The position numbers and the translations under genes are program-made. Source: CAIZWU01 sp040386695 (GTDB lineage Bacteria > Verrucomicrobiota > Verrucomicrobiia > Verrucomicrobiales > V1-33). From it: DNA of 64,000 nucleotides. Below the pieces are notes generated by a model. That model ran no database searches. It was not told the DNA's origin and saw only the letters and a list, made by a program, of their open reading frames with translations. The DNA lies in the NCBI GenBank assembly GCA_040386695.1, contig JAZKFB010000003.1:1-64000 (forward strand), written 5' to 3'. Positions 8,740 through 21,201 of the stretch are shown one piece after another. Numbering within the stretch: position 1 is the first letter of the stretch; each line of letters starts with the position of its first letter.

Positions 8740-10788
8740 TCAGCCCCTCGGCTGCACATCCCATGTCTCACTGCCCGGCGGGCCGTAGCGGCGCAGGACG
8801 AACAGGAAGGCGATCAGCGCCTCCATGGTGTAGGTCACCGGGCCCACGTCCACCACGCACACGGGGATGTTCACGTGGCTGCCGGAGCGCTGGTAAAAGT
8901 CCGGCTCGGTGCCCGTCAGCAGCAGCTCCGCACTGGTGATGATCCCGTGCAGGTCGTTGGAGTCATCCACCTCGCACCGGAGATACAGCCAGCCGGACCC
9001 GGCGGATGCCGGCAGCGCGATGTCAAAATAAGCCTCCGCCTCCGCGTCCACGCCGTCGTAAACGCACCACACCATGTTGCCCAGCCCGTCCAGGATCAGC
9101 GCGGGATACACGCGCAGCGTCAGCGGGGCCGTCCGGGCGCACAGCCACGGGGTGGGCCCGCCCTCCGGGGTGTAGCTGCGGCCGGTGTTCTTCCAACGCG
9201 ATCCGGTGGCCCCGTGGACGGTGTTGCCGGCCGCTCCGGAGGCCGCGTCCGTGCGGATGCCCCCGCCGGGATTGACCAGCGGGTGCTGCCGCTGCCCGGC
9301 GCGCAGCACCTCCAGAAAACCGGAGGGGGAGAGCGCCTGGTTCATCGGGCCGAAGCGCACCGTGGTCGTGCCCGTCAGCGCGTCCGTCACCGTGCTCTGC
9401 ACGGGGGATCCCGTCACCGTGGCGCTGCCGGTCAGCGACAGCGCCATGCCGGGGTAAATGCCCACATCCGGATCCGCCGCCGTGGACGTGTATTCCCCCT
9501 CGTCAGGCACGGACTGGAACGCCTCGAAGAAGGCATCGGCCAGCCCCTCGGGCACCTCCTCCCCGCCGCTGCCCCCGGCGGTGCGGTAGGTCTGGTCCTC
9601 CGCGTCCGTGCCTGTCAGCTCCACGTAAAAATCCTCCCGCCGGGAGAGGTTGTTAAAGAGGCGCGCCAGCTTCGGCTTCGTGGCCGCGCTGCCCGTGAAC
9701 TCGATGTTGATGGTGATGCGCACGGGCGCGGCGCTGACCCCGGACATCCACGGCTGGATGCTCCCTTTGATCAGCTCGCGCGGGTAGTTTTCCAATGCCC
9801 CGCCCGGCCCCGTCTTCTCATCAGCCGCCACCTCCTGGGTGAAGCTGTGGATGGTCAGGTCCCCCGCCTCCGGATTGCCGTCCGCGATCTCCGGGAACTT
9901 CTTCTTGAGCCACGGCCCCAGCTCCCCGATCCCGTCCGGGATGTCCAGCGTCTCGATCTCCTGCTGCTGGGTGATGATGCTGGCTCCGCGCAGAGGGATG
10001 GTGAAGTGCGCCACCCGGCGGCCCGTCACGGCTCCGGCCGTGTCGTCGACAATCTGCAGGTAGTCCACGCCGTCCACCGTGGTGGTGATCTCGTAGTGCA
10101 CCACCACGCCGCGCAGGCCCATGCCCTGCCGGGGCCACACCGCGCACCGGCTGGTGCCCGCCGCCCCGCCCACGGCGCGGGACACGGCGGTCATGCCGCC
10201 CGGCCGCTCGATATTGATCACCCCCGCCGGGGTGAAGGACAGCACCGCGTCCGGGTGCCAGCGCAGCACCGCGCGGATGGCCTCCGCGCAGGTCACATCC
10301 GCCATCTGCATGGTGGGCGGCGTCAGCGTCACGCCGGGCAGGATGCTGCCGATGGTGATGCCCGCGCCCTGCGTGTTGGCGAAGCCGAGGATGGCGAAGA
10401 GGATCTGCTGCGTGGTCTGCCGGGCCCCGTTGTCCGCCAGCCCCAGCACCACGGAGCTTTTGCGGATGGCCGTGGAGGAGGACCCGCTGGCGAAGGGCTG
10501 GGTGTAGGGGATCTCCTCCAGCCACTTCCACTTGGTCACCAGCGTCACCGTGTGGCCGTGGCTGCCGCCGGTGGCCGCGCGCGCCGGGCGGTCCACCACG
10601 CCGGTGAAAAAGATGCCGCCCGGCCCGGTCACCGTCACCGCGTCGTCCTCCGCATACAGGCTGGCGGCGCTGAGGTCGCGGGCCAGGGTGATCTCGCAGG
10701 TGCTGCGGCCGCCGGCCTGCAGGCTGCGCGTGCACCGGGTGACGCCGGTGGCGGCGAAGGTGCCGCCGGGGGAAATGCTCCATGGCAT
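8740..10788 (-). CDS. Putative tail hub/tip protein
   Basis: A 682-aa protein encoded directly after the tape-measure gene, the usual place for the distal tail/hub protein of a non-contractile tail. The first 200 residues contain ARDLSAASLYAEDDAVTVTG and related beta-rich stretches resembling late-control-D/hub-type domains; the rest is long and beta-rich. I assign it by position and composition rather than by a diagnostic motif. The start ATG 10788 follows a C/A-rich leader (ACCCCAACCCGACCACACAC) with no Shine-Dalgarno sequence. Confidence 0.6.
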   Translation of the reverse strand: MPWSISPGGTFAATGVTRCTRSLQAGGRSTCEITLARDLSAASLYAEDDAVTVTGPGGIFFTGVVDRPARAATGGSHGHTVTLVTKWKWLEEIPYTQPFASGSSSTAIRKSSVVLGLADNGARQTTQQILFAILGFANTQGAGITIGSILPGVTLTPPTMQMADVTCAEAIRAVLRWHPDAVLSFTPAGVINIERPGGMTAVSRAVGGAAGTSRCAVWPRQGMGLRGVVVHYEITTTVDGVDYLQIVDDTAGAVTGRRVAHFTIPLRGASIITQQQEIETLDIPDGIGELGPWLKKKFPEIADGNPEAGDLTIHSFTQEVAADEKTGPGGALENYPRELIKGSIQPWMSGVSAAPVRITINIEFTGSAATKPKLARLFNNLSRREDFYVELTGTDAEDQTYRTAGGSGGEEVPEGLADAFFEAFQSVPDEGEYTSTAADPDVGIYPGMALSLTGSATVTGSPVQSTVTDALTGTTTVRFGPMNQALSPSGFLEVLRAGQRQHPLVNPGGGIRTDAASGAAGNTVHGATGSRWKNTGRSYTPEGGPTPWLCARTAPLTLRVYPALILDGLGNMVWCVYDGVDAEAEAYFDIALPASAGSGWLYLRCEVDDSNDLHGIITSAELLLTGTEPDFYQRSGSHVNIPVCVVDVGPVTYTMEALIAFLFVLRRYGPPGSETWDVQPRG

Positions 10789-10856
10789 GGGTGTGTGGTC
10801 GGGTTGGGGTTGGAGGTGAAAGTTTACCGGTTACGGGGGATGGGAGGGGGGGAGGC

Positions 10857-14003
<3,147 letters not shown>

Positions 14004-14009
14004 GGGTTT

Positions 14010-15311
14010 CTAGGTCTCGCAGATGTTATCAATGAACGCGTTGATGGCGAAGATCTGCGCGTCCGTCAGCGCCGCCAGGCTCTCGTCGATCATCATGATG
14101 AACTGCCAGGTGGGGCTGTCGGAGGAGGAGACCACGCCGCCGTTCTGCATTTTTCCGTGGAAATACCAGATGTCGTTGGTGGTGAACCCGGCCCCGGAGG
14201 GCGACATATTGGAAGTGCCGGCCGTGAATCCGTTGGTCAGGTCCGCCGCGAACGGGGTGTTGTTTTTCCAGAACTGAACAACTCCATTGATGCCGGTGCG
14301 GGTGACGATGGTGTCCGTGCTCCCGGCCGCGCGGACCAGCTGCGTGGACGCGACGATGGGCGCGGTGACCGGCGGAGTGTTAACAAACACGGTGATTGCT
14401 TCCGTCAGCCAGACGCCGGTGGACCCGCCCAGGGTGAACCCCTTGCCCTCGCCGCCGCCGCTGGTCCCGGTGCTGCCCATGGATATGACAGTGCCCTCCG
14501 GCGCGTTGGCCCCCACGGCCACGGCCACGGTGCCCCGGCGGAAGGTGATCATCCTGGTGGAGGCTTTGAGTCCGGGGATCACCGCCTGTCCGGATTTCAG
14601 ATTCGCCCACACCAGCCCGTTGGCGGCCCACACGGGCGCGCCGGTCAGCGTCATGTCCGTCGCGGGCTCCACCCCGCCGGTCAGCGTGGTCGCCGCCGAC
14701 GCCCAGGAGAAAGCGGAGGAGGATTTAGCCAGAGGGATGCTGTTGCCCGCGACGCCCGCTGTCAGCGCGGTGGCCGTGATGACGTTGGTGGTGTAGGCCG
14801 CCGCCGTGGCGGAGGCGTTGGCCGCCGTGGCGGACCCGTAGTAAATGCCCGCCCCGGTCCCGGCGGTGACGGCGGCGATGAGATTGTTGCGGCTGCCGCT
14901 CAGGTCGGTGCCGATCAGCACCTCGTTGGCCGTGGCTCCGCCGGAGGTCAGGGCGCTTTTGAAGGTGTAGGTGGTGGCCCCGATGGTGACGGTGTCGTTG
15001 TTGGCGGGATTGGCGGAAAAGGTTCCCTGCCGGGCGGCGAACGCCCCCTCCCTCAGCCCGCCGGCGGCGAAGGCCGTGGCCCCGCTGCCCTTGTTGGCGG
15101 CGCTCTCCAGCAGGCACATCCAGGTGTGGGCCCACAGTCCCTGCTGGGCCAGCCAGTCGAAAAACAGATTGATATACCCTTTGCGCCGCACAGCCCCGCT
15201 GCGGGCCAGATACTCCAGTGTCTTCGCGTTGTAGAGCTGCGCCGCCGGGATGGTCGGCCTCGTGAGGTCGATCACGGCGTTGGGATTGTAGAAAAAGGGA
15301 ACGTCGGGCAT
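14010..15311 (-). CDS. Unknown virion protein with phage beta domain
   Basis: A 433-aa protein between the fibre and tape-measure genes. Residues about 100-150 contain NDTVTIGATTYTFKS followed by ANEVLIGTDLSGSRNNLIAA, a repeat pattern recurrent in phage tail and capsid decoration proteins. The C-terminal part (DIWYFHGKMQNGG) is beta-rich and may be a lectin-like fold. A structural or adhesive role is likely. It starts 7 bp after the fibre gene ends. Confidence 0.55.
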   Translation of the reverse strand: MPDVPFFYNPNAVIDLTRPTIPAAQLYNAKTLEYLARSGAVRRKGYINLFFDWLAQQGLWAHTWMCLLESAANKGSGATAFAAGGLREGAFAARQGTFSANPANNDTVTIGATTYTFKSALTSGGATANEVLIGTDLSGSRNNLIAAVTAGTGAGIYYGSATAANASATAAAYTTNVITATALTAGVAGNSIPLAKSSSAFSWASAATTLTGGVEPATDMTLTGAPVWAANGLVWANLKSGQAVIPGLKASTRMITFRRGTVAVAVGANAPEGTVISMGSTGTSGGGEGKGFTLGGSTGVWLTEAITVFVNTPPVTAPIVASTQLVRAAGSTDTIVTRTGINGVVQFWKNNTPFAADLTNGFTAGTSNMSPSGAGFTTNDIWYFHGKMQNGGVVSSSDSPTWQFIMMIDESLAALTDAQIFAINAFIDNICET

Positions 15312-15317
15312 AAAAAA

Positions 15318-17861
15318 TTAGAGGTCGAATTTGAAGGGGATGCAGTAGTGTTTGATGGCCAGCCCGTCCTCGGTCTCCTCCGAGCTGTCGCGGATCCCGA
15401 TGCATCCGTTGGTGAATCCGGCAGTGCTCCGGGTGAGCGCGAGTCCGCCTGTAATGGTCCCGGCCCCCTCCTTGTCCCGGGCGGTGATGATCTCCAGGCA
15501 GTTGGCGGAGATCCACGTCATGGAGCTGATGGTCAGGATGCCGGCGGTGTCCGCGAGCTGGATGCCGTGGTTGAGAAGTCCCACCATGATGCCGTCGTCA
15601 AATTTAAACGGGTGGAGCGGTCCCTTGAAATAAAGACTCGCCGTCCGCGCCTGCCACACCGCGCTGTAGGGCTGGGTGGGGATCCACTCCAGATGCTGCA
15701 CAAAATATTTGTAAAACACGTCCCCCGCGACGAGGCCCGTCTGCTTGTAGCCGGGGGCGTCCTCATGCAGACCGGTGTCCGTCGTCAGCCAGTAGTCCGG
15801 CATGATCAGCTGCATGCGGGGATCGTCCCGCAGCTCCCAGAACGCCAGGGCGATATCCGGCCAGTTTTTGGTGTTGTAGCTGGGGACCACGAACCGGACT
15901 TTCGGAGGGAATGGCTGCCCGAAAACCGTCATGACCGCCGCTCTGATGGCGTCCGTCATGGCGCTGATCTGTCCTTTGAAAGTGTCCTTTGGAGTGTGAT
16001 AGGACTCGGAGGCGTCAGTCTGCCCGATATTGATGTCAACACACGGACAGGTGACGTTCCCGCCCTCGGCATTGATAAGAGCTTTGCACGCCTGGAAGTG
16101 GGCGAGGAGCAGGGACCACCAGTCGCTGTTCTGATCAATCTCCGTGACGAGACTGCTCCCCTGTCCGGCCGCCGACAGCCACAACCTGAAGGGGAAACTG
16201 GCCGTGGAGAGAGTTTTGGCGAACTGGCGGTTGATGCCCAGGGCGGTGCCCGAGCAACAGGTCTCCCCGCCGTTGGGGCCTCCATCCGGGCGCGGGTTGG
16301 TGTTCTCCACCAGGGGGGCCATTTGAGACAGCTCCAGCATCCCCGCGCGCGGGCCCTCGGCGAAACTCACCGCATTGTAGGGCTGGGTGGTGCTGATCAC
16401 CGGCAGGCCGTCCGCCCCGATGGATTTGGACTGTCCATACCAGATGATGGCCACTGTTTTCCCCAGCACCTCGATAATGACCGTGCGGGCCGGGAGATTG
16501 GTGGTGACGGCGGATGAGCCGGAGGCTCCCAGCGCCGGCCACCATCCGCCTTCCCCGTCCACATTCACCGGGCCGGTCGCATTGGGGATATCGGCATACC
16601 CGATCATGCACCCGTTGGGGAACTTGATCAGTCCGTCCTCGATGCGCGGGCTCAGCCTGCCGCCCACCGCCGCGAGCGCGGCGGCCCCGGCGCGGCCGAA
16701 CACCTGGTCGGCCAAGGCCTGGGAGAAGGTGGCCACCAGATTATTGCTCGTGTCCAGCCCCAGATGCACCTCGATGTTGCCGGTGTCCAGCCCGCCCCCG
16801 GCGGCCCCGATCCAGTTGAATCCGGTGCCCGTCAGGTCCATGTTGATCATGCCCCGCAGCGTGCTGGTCACGGCGGCCGTGACCGCCTCGGCGGCGGCGA
16901 TGCGCGCCGACTGGTCGCCGGGCATTTTGATAAACGGGGTGTTGCCCGGCTCGCGGTAATAGAGGCCGTTGACCAGCTCGCTCTCGCCGTAGATCAGGGC
17001 CAGCTCCGTGCGCGGGGGGCTGGTGGCGTTGGCCGTGCCGGGCAGCTGGGAAATCAGCGCCCTGCGGTAATCGTAGCCCACCACCGCCGCCGCCACCTGC
17101 CCGGACAGGCTGGCGATCAGCGCGGCCTGCGTGGAAACTGTGGTGGCCAGACTGTCCACGGATTCCTCCTGGCTGGCCAGTCCCTCCACCACTCCGCCCA
17201 CGGCGGCGGTCAGATCTGACTGACTGTCCTGCACGATGGTCAGGGCGGATTCCAATGTGACGGCATTGTCCCGCAGCAGGTTGTCGCCCTGCACGCGGTC
17301 GGCGGCCTCCCCCTCCAGCTCCTCCTGCGTGGCGATGTTCACGCCGGAGAGCGCGTTCACTTTTTCCATGAAGGCGTCCAGCTGCGGCAGTGTCGGATAC
17401 AGCGGCGGCAGCGTGCCGGCGGGGCCGTCCGCCCCGGCGTTGCTGTCGCGGAAAATCACCTGCCCCGCGCCCAGGGTGCTGCGGCCCGCGCCGGTGAACA
17501 CCGCGTAGACCACGGCCCACAGGGTGGCCTGCCGCGTGCCCAGCTTCAGATTCGTCTGCGTGGCCGTGAGCGGGAATCTTCCATGCTGCCCGCTGCCGTC
17601 CAGCCATTCGGAGAGCACCAGCTCGGGATTGAGATCGCTCAGGGTCAGCGTCTGCCCGGCCAGCAGCCCCTCCTCCTTGTCCGACAGGTAGATCTCCAGG
17701 GTCAGGCTCTGCACCCCGGCCAGCGTCCGCAGCGCGGTGCCGGCGGGATTCATCAGGGCCACCTCCACCCACACATCGTCCCCCCGGTAAAACACGGGGC
17801 GGCCCAGGGCTTCGGGGGCGCTGGCTCCTCTGAGGGGGATGCGGATCTGGGCGGGATTCAC
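15318..17861 (-). CDS. Tail fibre with SGNH-type esterase domain
   Basis: An 847-aa protein from a GTG start. The N-terminal 130 residues (RGDDVWVEVALMNPAG, LTLEIYLSDKEEG) resemble BppU-like baseplate attachment domains. A helical middle follows. The C-terminal half (about 500-760) reads like a GDSL/SGNH or sialate-O-acetylesterase domain: IIWYGQSKSIG (GQS block), NIGQTDASE (GxxD-type block) and LHEDAPGYKQTG (His-containing block). It probably binds the host surface and deacetylates its polysaccharide. The leader is TTTAAACACCC directly before GTG. Confidence 0.75.
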   Translation of the reverse strand: MNPAQIRIPLRGASAPEALGRPVFYRGDDVWVEVALMNPAGTALRTLAGVQSLTLEIYLSDKEEGLLAGQTLTLSDLNPELVLSEWLDGSGQHGRFPLTATQTNLKLGTRQATLWAVVYAVFTGAGRSTLGAGQVIFRDSNAGADGPAGTLPPLYPTLPQLDAFMEKVNALSGVNIATQEELEGEAADRVQGDNLLRDNAVTLESALTIVQDSQSDLTAAVGGVVEGLASQEESVDSLATTVSTQAALIASLSGQVAAAVVGYDYRRALISQLPGTANATSPPRTELALIYGESELVNGLYYREPGNTPFIKMPGDQSARIAAAEAVTAAVTSTLRGMINMDLTGTGFNWIGAAGGGLDTGNIEVHLGLDTSNNLVATFSQALADQVFGRAGAAALAAVGGRLSPRIEDGLIKFPNGCMIGYADIPNATGPVNVDGEGGWWPALGASGSSAVTTNLPARTVIIEVLGKTVAIIWYGQSKSIGADGLPVISTTQPYNAVSFAEGPRAGMLELSQMAPLVENTNPRPDGGPNGGETCCSGTALGINRQFAKTLSTASFPFRLWLSAAGQGSSLVTEIDQNSDWWSLLLAHFQACKALINAEGGNVTCPCVDINIGQTDASESYHTPKDTFKGQISAMTDAIRAAVMTVFGQPFPPKVRFVVPSYNTKNWPDIALAFWELRDDPRMQLIMPDYWLTTDTGLHEDAPGYKQTGLVAGDVFYKYFVQHLEWIPTQPYSAVWQARTASLYFKGPLHPFKFDDGIMVGLLNHGIQLADTAGILTISSMTWISANCLEIITARDKEGAGTITGGLALTRSTAGFTNGCIGIRDSSEETEDGLAIKHYCIPFKFDL

Positions 17862-17901
17862 GGGTGTTTAAATGGGTGGTTGGAGGGGTGTTTAACTGGG
17901 G

Positions 17902-18510
17902 TCAGGGCGCGTCCGCGCCGCCGCCGTTGAGCAGTTTATTGAGCGCCTTCAGGCACTCGGCGGCCACCGCCTCGTCCGGCGGCAGCACGGTGGGGTCCGC
18001 CGTTATTTTGACGGATTTGCGCAGGATGAAATACAGCGGGTCGGAGGTGGAGGGCGGGGCCGCCGTGCGTTTGTAGACGCCCGGGTAGATAGCATGGAAC
18101 GCCTTGCCCCCGCCCAGATCCATGATGGTGCGGCCGTGCGCCGCCGCCGTCACGGGGATGGTCAGGTTGCGGATGGGCTTGCCCGTCACCTCGCTGGGGC
18201 GGCCGCTGGGGCGGATGATGCCGCCGTAGTATTTCATGCGCACGCCCTTGTGCTTCAGGGTCACGGTCGCGCCGCCGCCGTCGCTCTCGCTGGTGGTGCT
18301 TTCGATAACGGATTTCCAGTAGCCGGTGGACACCCCGCCCAGCCGGTTGGGCCGCGCGGCATGGGTGTTGGTCAGGTGATCCTTGACGGCCTTTTCGGCG
18401 GCGGTCTCCACCACGGCGTGCAGCTCCTCCGGATTGCCCAGCACGGCGCGCGCGCGCCGCAGCGCCTCCCATCCGGCGCTGGCATCCCACTCCAGTCTGA
18501 TTTTCATCAT
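17902..18510 (-). CDS. Mu gpG-like virion morphogenesis protein
   Basis: A 202-aa protein starting at ATG 18510, which overlaps the stop of the head morphogenesis gene (ATGATGA), so the two are translationally coupled. The reading frame is open further upstream, but that part is a shadow of the previous gene. By position after gpF and by content (MKYYGGIIRPSG, GKPIRNLTIPV) it resembles the phage virion morphogenesis family (Mu gpG), which acts in tail completion or head-tail joining. Confidence 0.65.
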   Translation of the reverse strand: MMKIRLEWDASAGWEALRRARAVLGNPEELHAVVETAAEKAVKDHLTNTHAARPNRLGGVSTGYWKSVIESTTSESDGGGATVTLKHKGVRMKYYGGIIRPSGRPSEVTGKPIRNLTIPVTAAAHGRTIMDLGGGKAFHAIYPGVYKRTAAPPSTSDPLYFILRKSVKITADPTVLPPDEAVAAECLKALNKLLNGGGADAP

Positions 18511-20165
18511 GGCGGCGCGCCCTCCTCCGTTAAAGTCAGGATCACGGGGCCGTCGTCGGCCGCCGCCTCCACGGCCTCCACGCGGAAGGCCGCGCCCTGC
18601 GGGAACAGGACGTGGTGCCCGTGCGTGTCCTCCTCCGCCGCCAGTGCGGCCACGGCGGGGCTCAGGTCCCGCGCCGTGTGGTGCCGGGTGATCAGCAGGG
18701 TCAGGGGATAGCCCTCCGCCACCGCCTCCACGGCGGCCGCCTCCGCCTTCATCACGGCGAGAAACGGAAACTGCATCACCGGCGTCCACACGCCGCCCTG
18801 CGGCAGGCCGGTCAGCGCGGCCGTGCGGGCGGCGGGGGTTTTAAACCAGTGCGTCAGCCGCAGCAGCACGTTCTCCACCATCGGCAGGATGCGCCAGATC
18901 AGCGCCGCGAAAAAATAGTGCAGGTTGCTGCCCGCCGGCAGCGCCGCCGCCCCGCCGCGTGCCCATTCAATAAGCGCCTCCTTCTGGTGCAGGGGCACAC
19001 CGCCGCCGTTGGGGGTGCCGATGATGTTGGGGATCCTCTCCGCCGGGTATGGGCGGGTGCCGTTAGGATCGGTGTAAACCAGTTTATCGTTTTCCCATTC
19101 GGTCAGCCCGTGGGTGGCGTCCTCCAGTTCTTTGCGCCCCTGCGGCGTGGTCACGGCGGGGGTGACCTCCAGCGTCTCATTCAGACTTGGCGCGGGCTTG
19201 CCCGGCGGCGGCGGTACCACGGAGCGCGGCGCACCGGGGGTCTGCCCCGGTGCCGATGGTGCCGATGGTGCCGGCGGGGATCCTGGAACAGGCGTGGGCC
19301 GTTCCGAATCCGGATCCGGATCCGGAGCCGGAGCCGGAGCGGGAGCGGGAGCGGGAGCGGGGACAGGGACGGAGCCGGGCGGAGATTCCGGCGGGACGGA
19401 TGGCGGGCTGACCGGCGCGGACGGATCCGGCGGCGCGGTCTGACCGGGGGCGGGCACTGGCACCGGCTGCACGCCGGGTGCCGGCACCGGCGCGGCCGGG
19501 GCCTGCGGCGGGGGAATCTCCCCCAGCCACATGGCCACCACGTCTTTGCCCAGCGCGGCCTCCGCCTCATCGCGGCGCACGGCCAGGTCCCCCATGCCGC
19601 TGTTAAAATCATACGGCGCATACGGCGCGCCGAACCGGTTGAGCTTTTCCCACACCGGGCTGTCCAGCAGGGCGGTCATCCGCTCCGGATTGGCGTCCGC
19701 CAGTCCCTCCGCCTCCTTCGCCCACCGCGCCGCCCAGTCACGGGGCACGCGGCGCGGGGTCATCCTCACCATGCGTTTGGCGGGATAGGCGCGGCGGGCC
19801 TTCCACTGCTTCCTGTAGGCCGCGTGGTTGCGGGCGATGCTGACATTGGTGCGGATCACCACATCCTGACGTTTGAGCGTGGACAGATCCTTGATGGTGC
19901 CCTCCTCCCCCGGCGCGGCGGTGTAGCCGTGGCGTGCCAGGCCCTCGCGGATTTCCCGCCGGGCCTCTGATTCACTGAGTTCGCCGCTCAGCACTTTCCC
20001 CCCAGCCACCCGGAACACCTCCAGTATCTCGGCGCGCATCACGCACGCCATGAAGAACGAGCGCTCCCTCACCTCCAGCCGCACGCGGTCCCACTGTGCC
20101 GTCGTCATGGACGACGGCACGGGGGTCTTGGCCGCGTAAAACTGCTCGGGGGTCAGGGTGGGCAT
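18507..20165 (-). CDS. Mu gpF-like head morphogenesis protein
   Basis: A 552-aa protein. The first 220 residues match the Mu gpF/SPP1 gp7 minor head protein pattern: VRERSFFMACVMRAEIL early, a central QDVVIRTNVSIARNHAAYRK, and RAYPAKRMVRMTPRRVPRDW. A Pro/Ala-rich linker follows (about 225-330, with PVPAPAPAPAP and DPDPD), then a C-terminal region of about 200 residues without a recognised family. The linker is unusual in length. In Mu these genes precede the capsid genes; here they come after the tail-tube-like gene. Confidence 0.75.
   Translation of the reverse strand: MPTLTPEQFYAAKTPVPSSMTTAQWDRVRLEVRERSFFMACVMRAEILEVFRVAGGKVLSGELSESEARREIREGLARHGYTAAPGEEGTIKDLSTLKRQDVVIRTNVSIARNHAAYRKQWKARRAYPAKRMVRMTPRRVPRDWAARWAKEAEGLADANPERMTALLDSPVWEKLNRFGAPYAPYDFNSGMGDLAVRRDEAEAALGKDVVAMWLGEIPPPQAPAAPVPAPGVQPVPVPAPGQTAPPDPSAPVSPPSVPPESPPGSVPVPAPAPAPAPAPAPDPDPDSERPTPVPGSPPAPSAPSAPGQTPGAPRSVVPPPPGKPAPSLNETLEVTPAVTTPQGRKELEDATHGLTEWENDKLVYTDPNGTRPYPAERIPNIIGTPNGGGVPLHQKEALIEWARGGAAALPAGSNLHYFFAALIWRILPMVENVLLRLTHWFKTPAARTAALTGLPQGGVWTPVMQFPFLAVMKAEAAAVEAVAEGYPLTLLITRHHTARDLSPAVAALAAEEDTHGHHVLFPQGAAFRVEAVEAAADDGPVILTLTEEGAPP
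19295..19375. repeat. GC-rich hexanucleotide repeats coding a Pro-rich linker
   Basis: Tandem CGGATC/CGGAGC/GGGAGC units encode alternating Pro-Ala and Asp-Pro in the minus-strand gpF-like gene. Copy changes stay in frame, so linker length may vary between relatives. Confidence 0.55.
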
Positions 20166-20174
20166 GGGAGCGGG

Positions 20175-20537
20175 TCAGCTTTTGGGGAGCACGTAGGCCA
20201 CAGCTCCGCAGCACGGGGTGCTGCCGGCGTGGCCCGGATAGACCTTCCCGCACACCCCGCATTCGCAGTCAGGAAGCCCGGGCAGGGCGCAGGCTTCCGG
20301 CGCGGTGGCGTCGATCGCCGGATCAGCCGCGTCATGGGAGCGCGGATAGGGGCTGGGCTCGTTGAGTTCCTGCAGGTCCTTGCCCAGCCACATGCCCGCC
20401 TCCTCCAGTTTGGTGAGGGCGATGCTGCGGCTGCGGCTTTTTCGCGGGGATGCGGCGAGGGCCGCGTGCAGGTCTTTGATGCTTTGGCGCGCCTGCTTGG
20501 TTTCCGCCACTGGTGTTGTTGTTATTGTGTTTGACAT
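20175..20537 (-). CDS. Acb2/Tad1-like hairpin protein with zinc knuckle
   Basis: A 120-aa protein. Its first 60 residues form a two-helix hairpin with SRSIALTKLEEAGMWLGKDL followed by QELNEPSPYPRSH. This matches the Acb2/Tad1 hairpin family seen in many phages (pattern S-A-T-KL-EA-MW-GK-L, then NPYP). Acb2 and Tad1 sequester cyclic nucleotide or ADPR-derived signals and so block CBASS or Thoeris. The C-terminus adds a cysteine cluster (CECGVCGKVYPG and CCG), a zinc-ribbon-like knuckle not typical of the small sponges. It lies in the late operon between a small unknown gene and gpF. Sponge activity here is inferred from the hairpin only. Confidence 0.72.
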   Translation of the reverse strand: MSNTITTTPVAETKQARQSIKDLHAALAASPRKSRSRSIALTKLEEAGMWLGKDLQELNEPSPYPRSHDAADPAIDATAPEACALPGLPDCECGVCGKVYPGHAGSTPCCGAVAYVLPKS

Positions 20538-20543
20538 AATTTG

Positions 20544-20771
20544 CTATTCCGTTACGGGGCACACGCTCCAGTGCGGATCGCGCAGGGAGATCCAGCGGAC
20601 CTTGCCCCACGGCCATTTGGTCATGGTCCGGATCCGGAGCCCGTCAGCGGCCACCGCGGTCACGGTGCCCTCGCGCCACGGGCGCATATTCTCGAATCCG
20701 GCCATGTGTCCGAGGTCTCCGGGATGGAACTGATAACTGATCAGCACTGACTGGCCGAGTTCGAAGGTCAT
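20544..20771 (-). CDS. Small unknown phage protein
   Basis: A 75-aa beta-rich protein (FELGQSVLISYQFHPGD, WREGTVTAVAADGLRIRTM) that looks like a small SH3-like barrel. It lies 6 bp upstream of the Acb2/Tad1-like gene in the late operon. Function unknown. Confidence 0.6.
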   Translation of the reverse strand: MTFELGQSVLISYQFHPGDLGHMAGFENMRPWREGTVTAVAADGLRIRTMTKWPWGKVRWISLRDPHWSVCPVTE

Positions 20772-20778
20772 GGGGTTG

Positions 20779-21153
20779 TCAGGCTCCGGGGTTGTGGGAT
20801 CCGGTGATGCTGTAGGTGCTGATGGTGGTGATGCCGATCACCCGTGTGTCCACGGTGCAGGAGGCGGTATCCAGGCTGACGCCAAACCCGGCGAACGGTC
20901 CGGGGCTGGAGGCCACCGCGGTGGCGTGGGTGCCGATGAACGTCTTGGCGGCGGCGGGGCTGGCGTGCCGCCGCCGGCTCGAAAACGTGAAGGAGAAGCT
21001 GATATTGCCCCGGTGCTTTGTGGACGGCGCGACGCTGTCGATCACCGCGTCCACCTGCATCACGGGGCGGCCGCCGCCGCTGATGTCGAAAGCGCCGTCG
21101 AAGCCGTCCTCGTCGTTGTCCGCCAGAGTGCTGCCGCCGAAGGTGATGGGCAT
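20779..21153 (-). CDS. Small tail-region protein
   Basis: A 124-aa protein following the putative tail tube gene. It contains ISFSFTFSSRRRHASPAAAK and DTRVIGITTISTYSITG, a beta-rich composition that suggests a structural tail component. The leader before its ATG is C/A-rich (CCCCACCATCCCATCC). No family recognised. Confidence 0.55.
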   Translation of the reverse strand: MPITFGGSTLADNDEDGFDGAFDISGGGRPVMQVDAVIDSVAPSTKHRGNISFSFTFSSRRRHASPAAAKTFIGTHATAVASSPGPFAGFGVSLDTASCTVDTRVIGITTISTYSITGSHNPGA

Positions 21154-21201
21154 GGATGGGATGGTGGGGGGTCGCGGCGGGGGGGGGAGGTGGGAAGGCG
21201 G

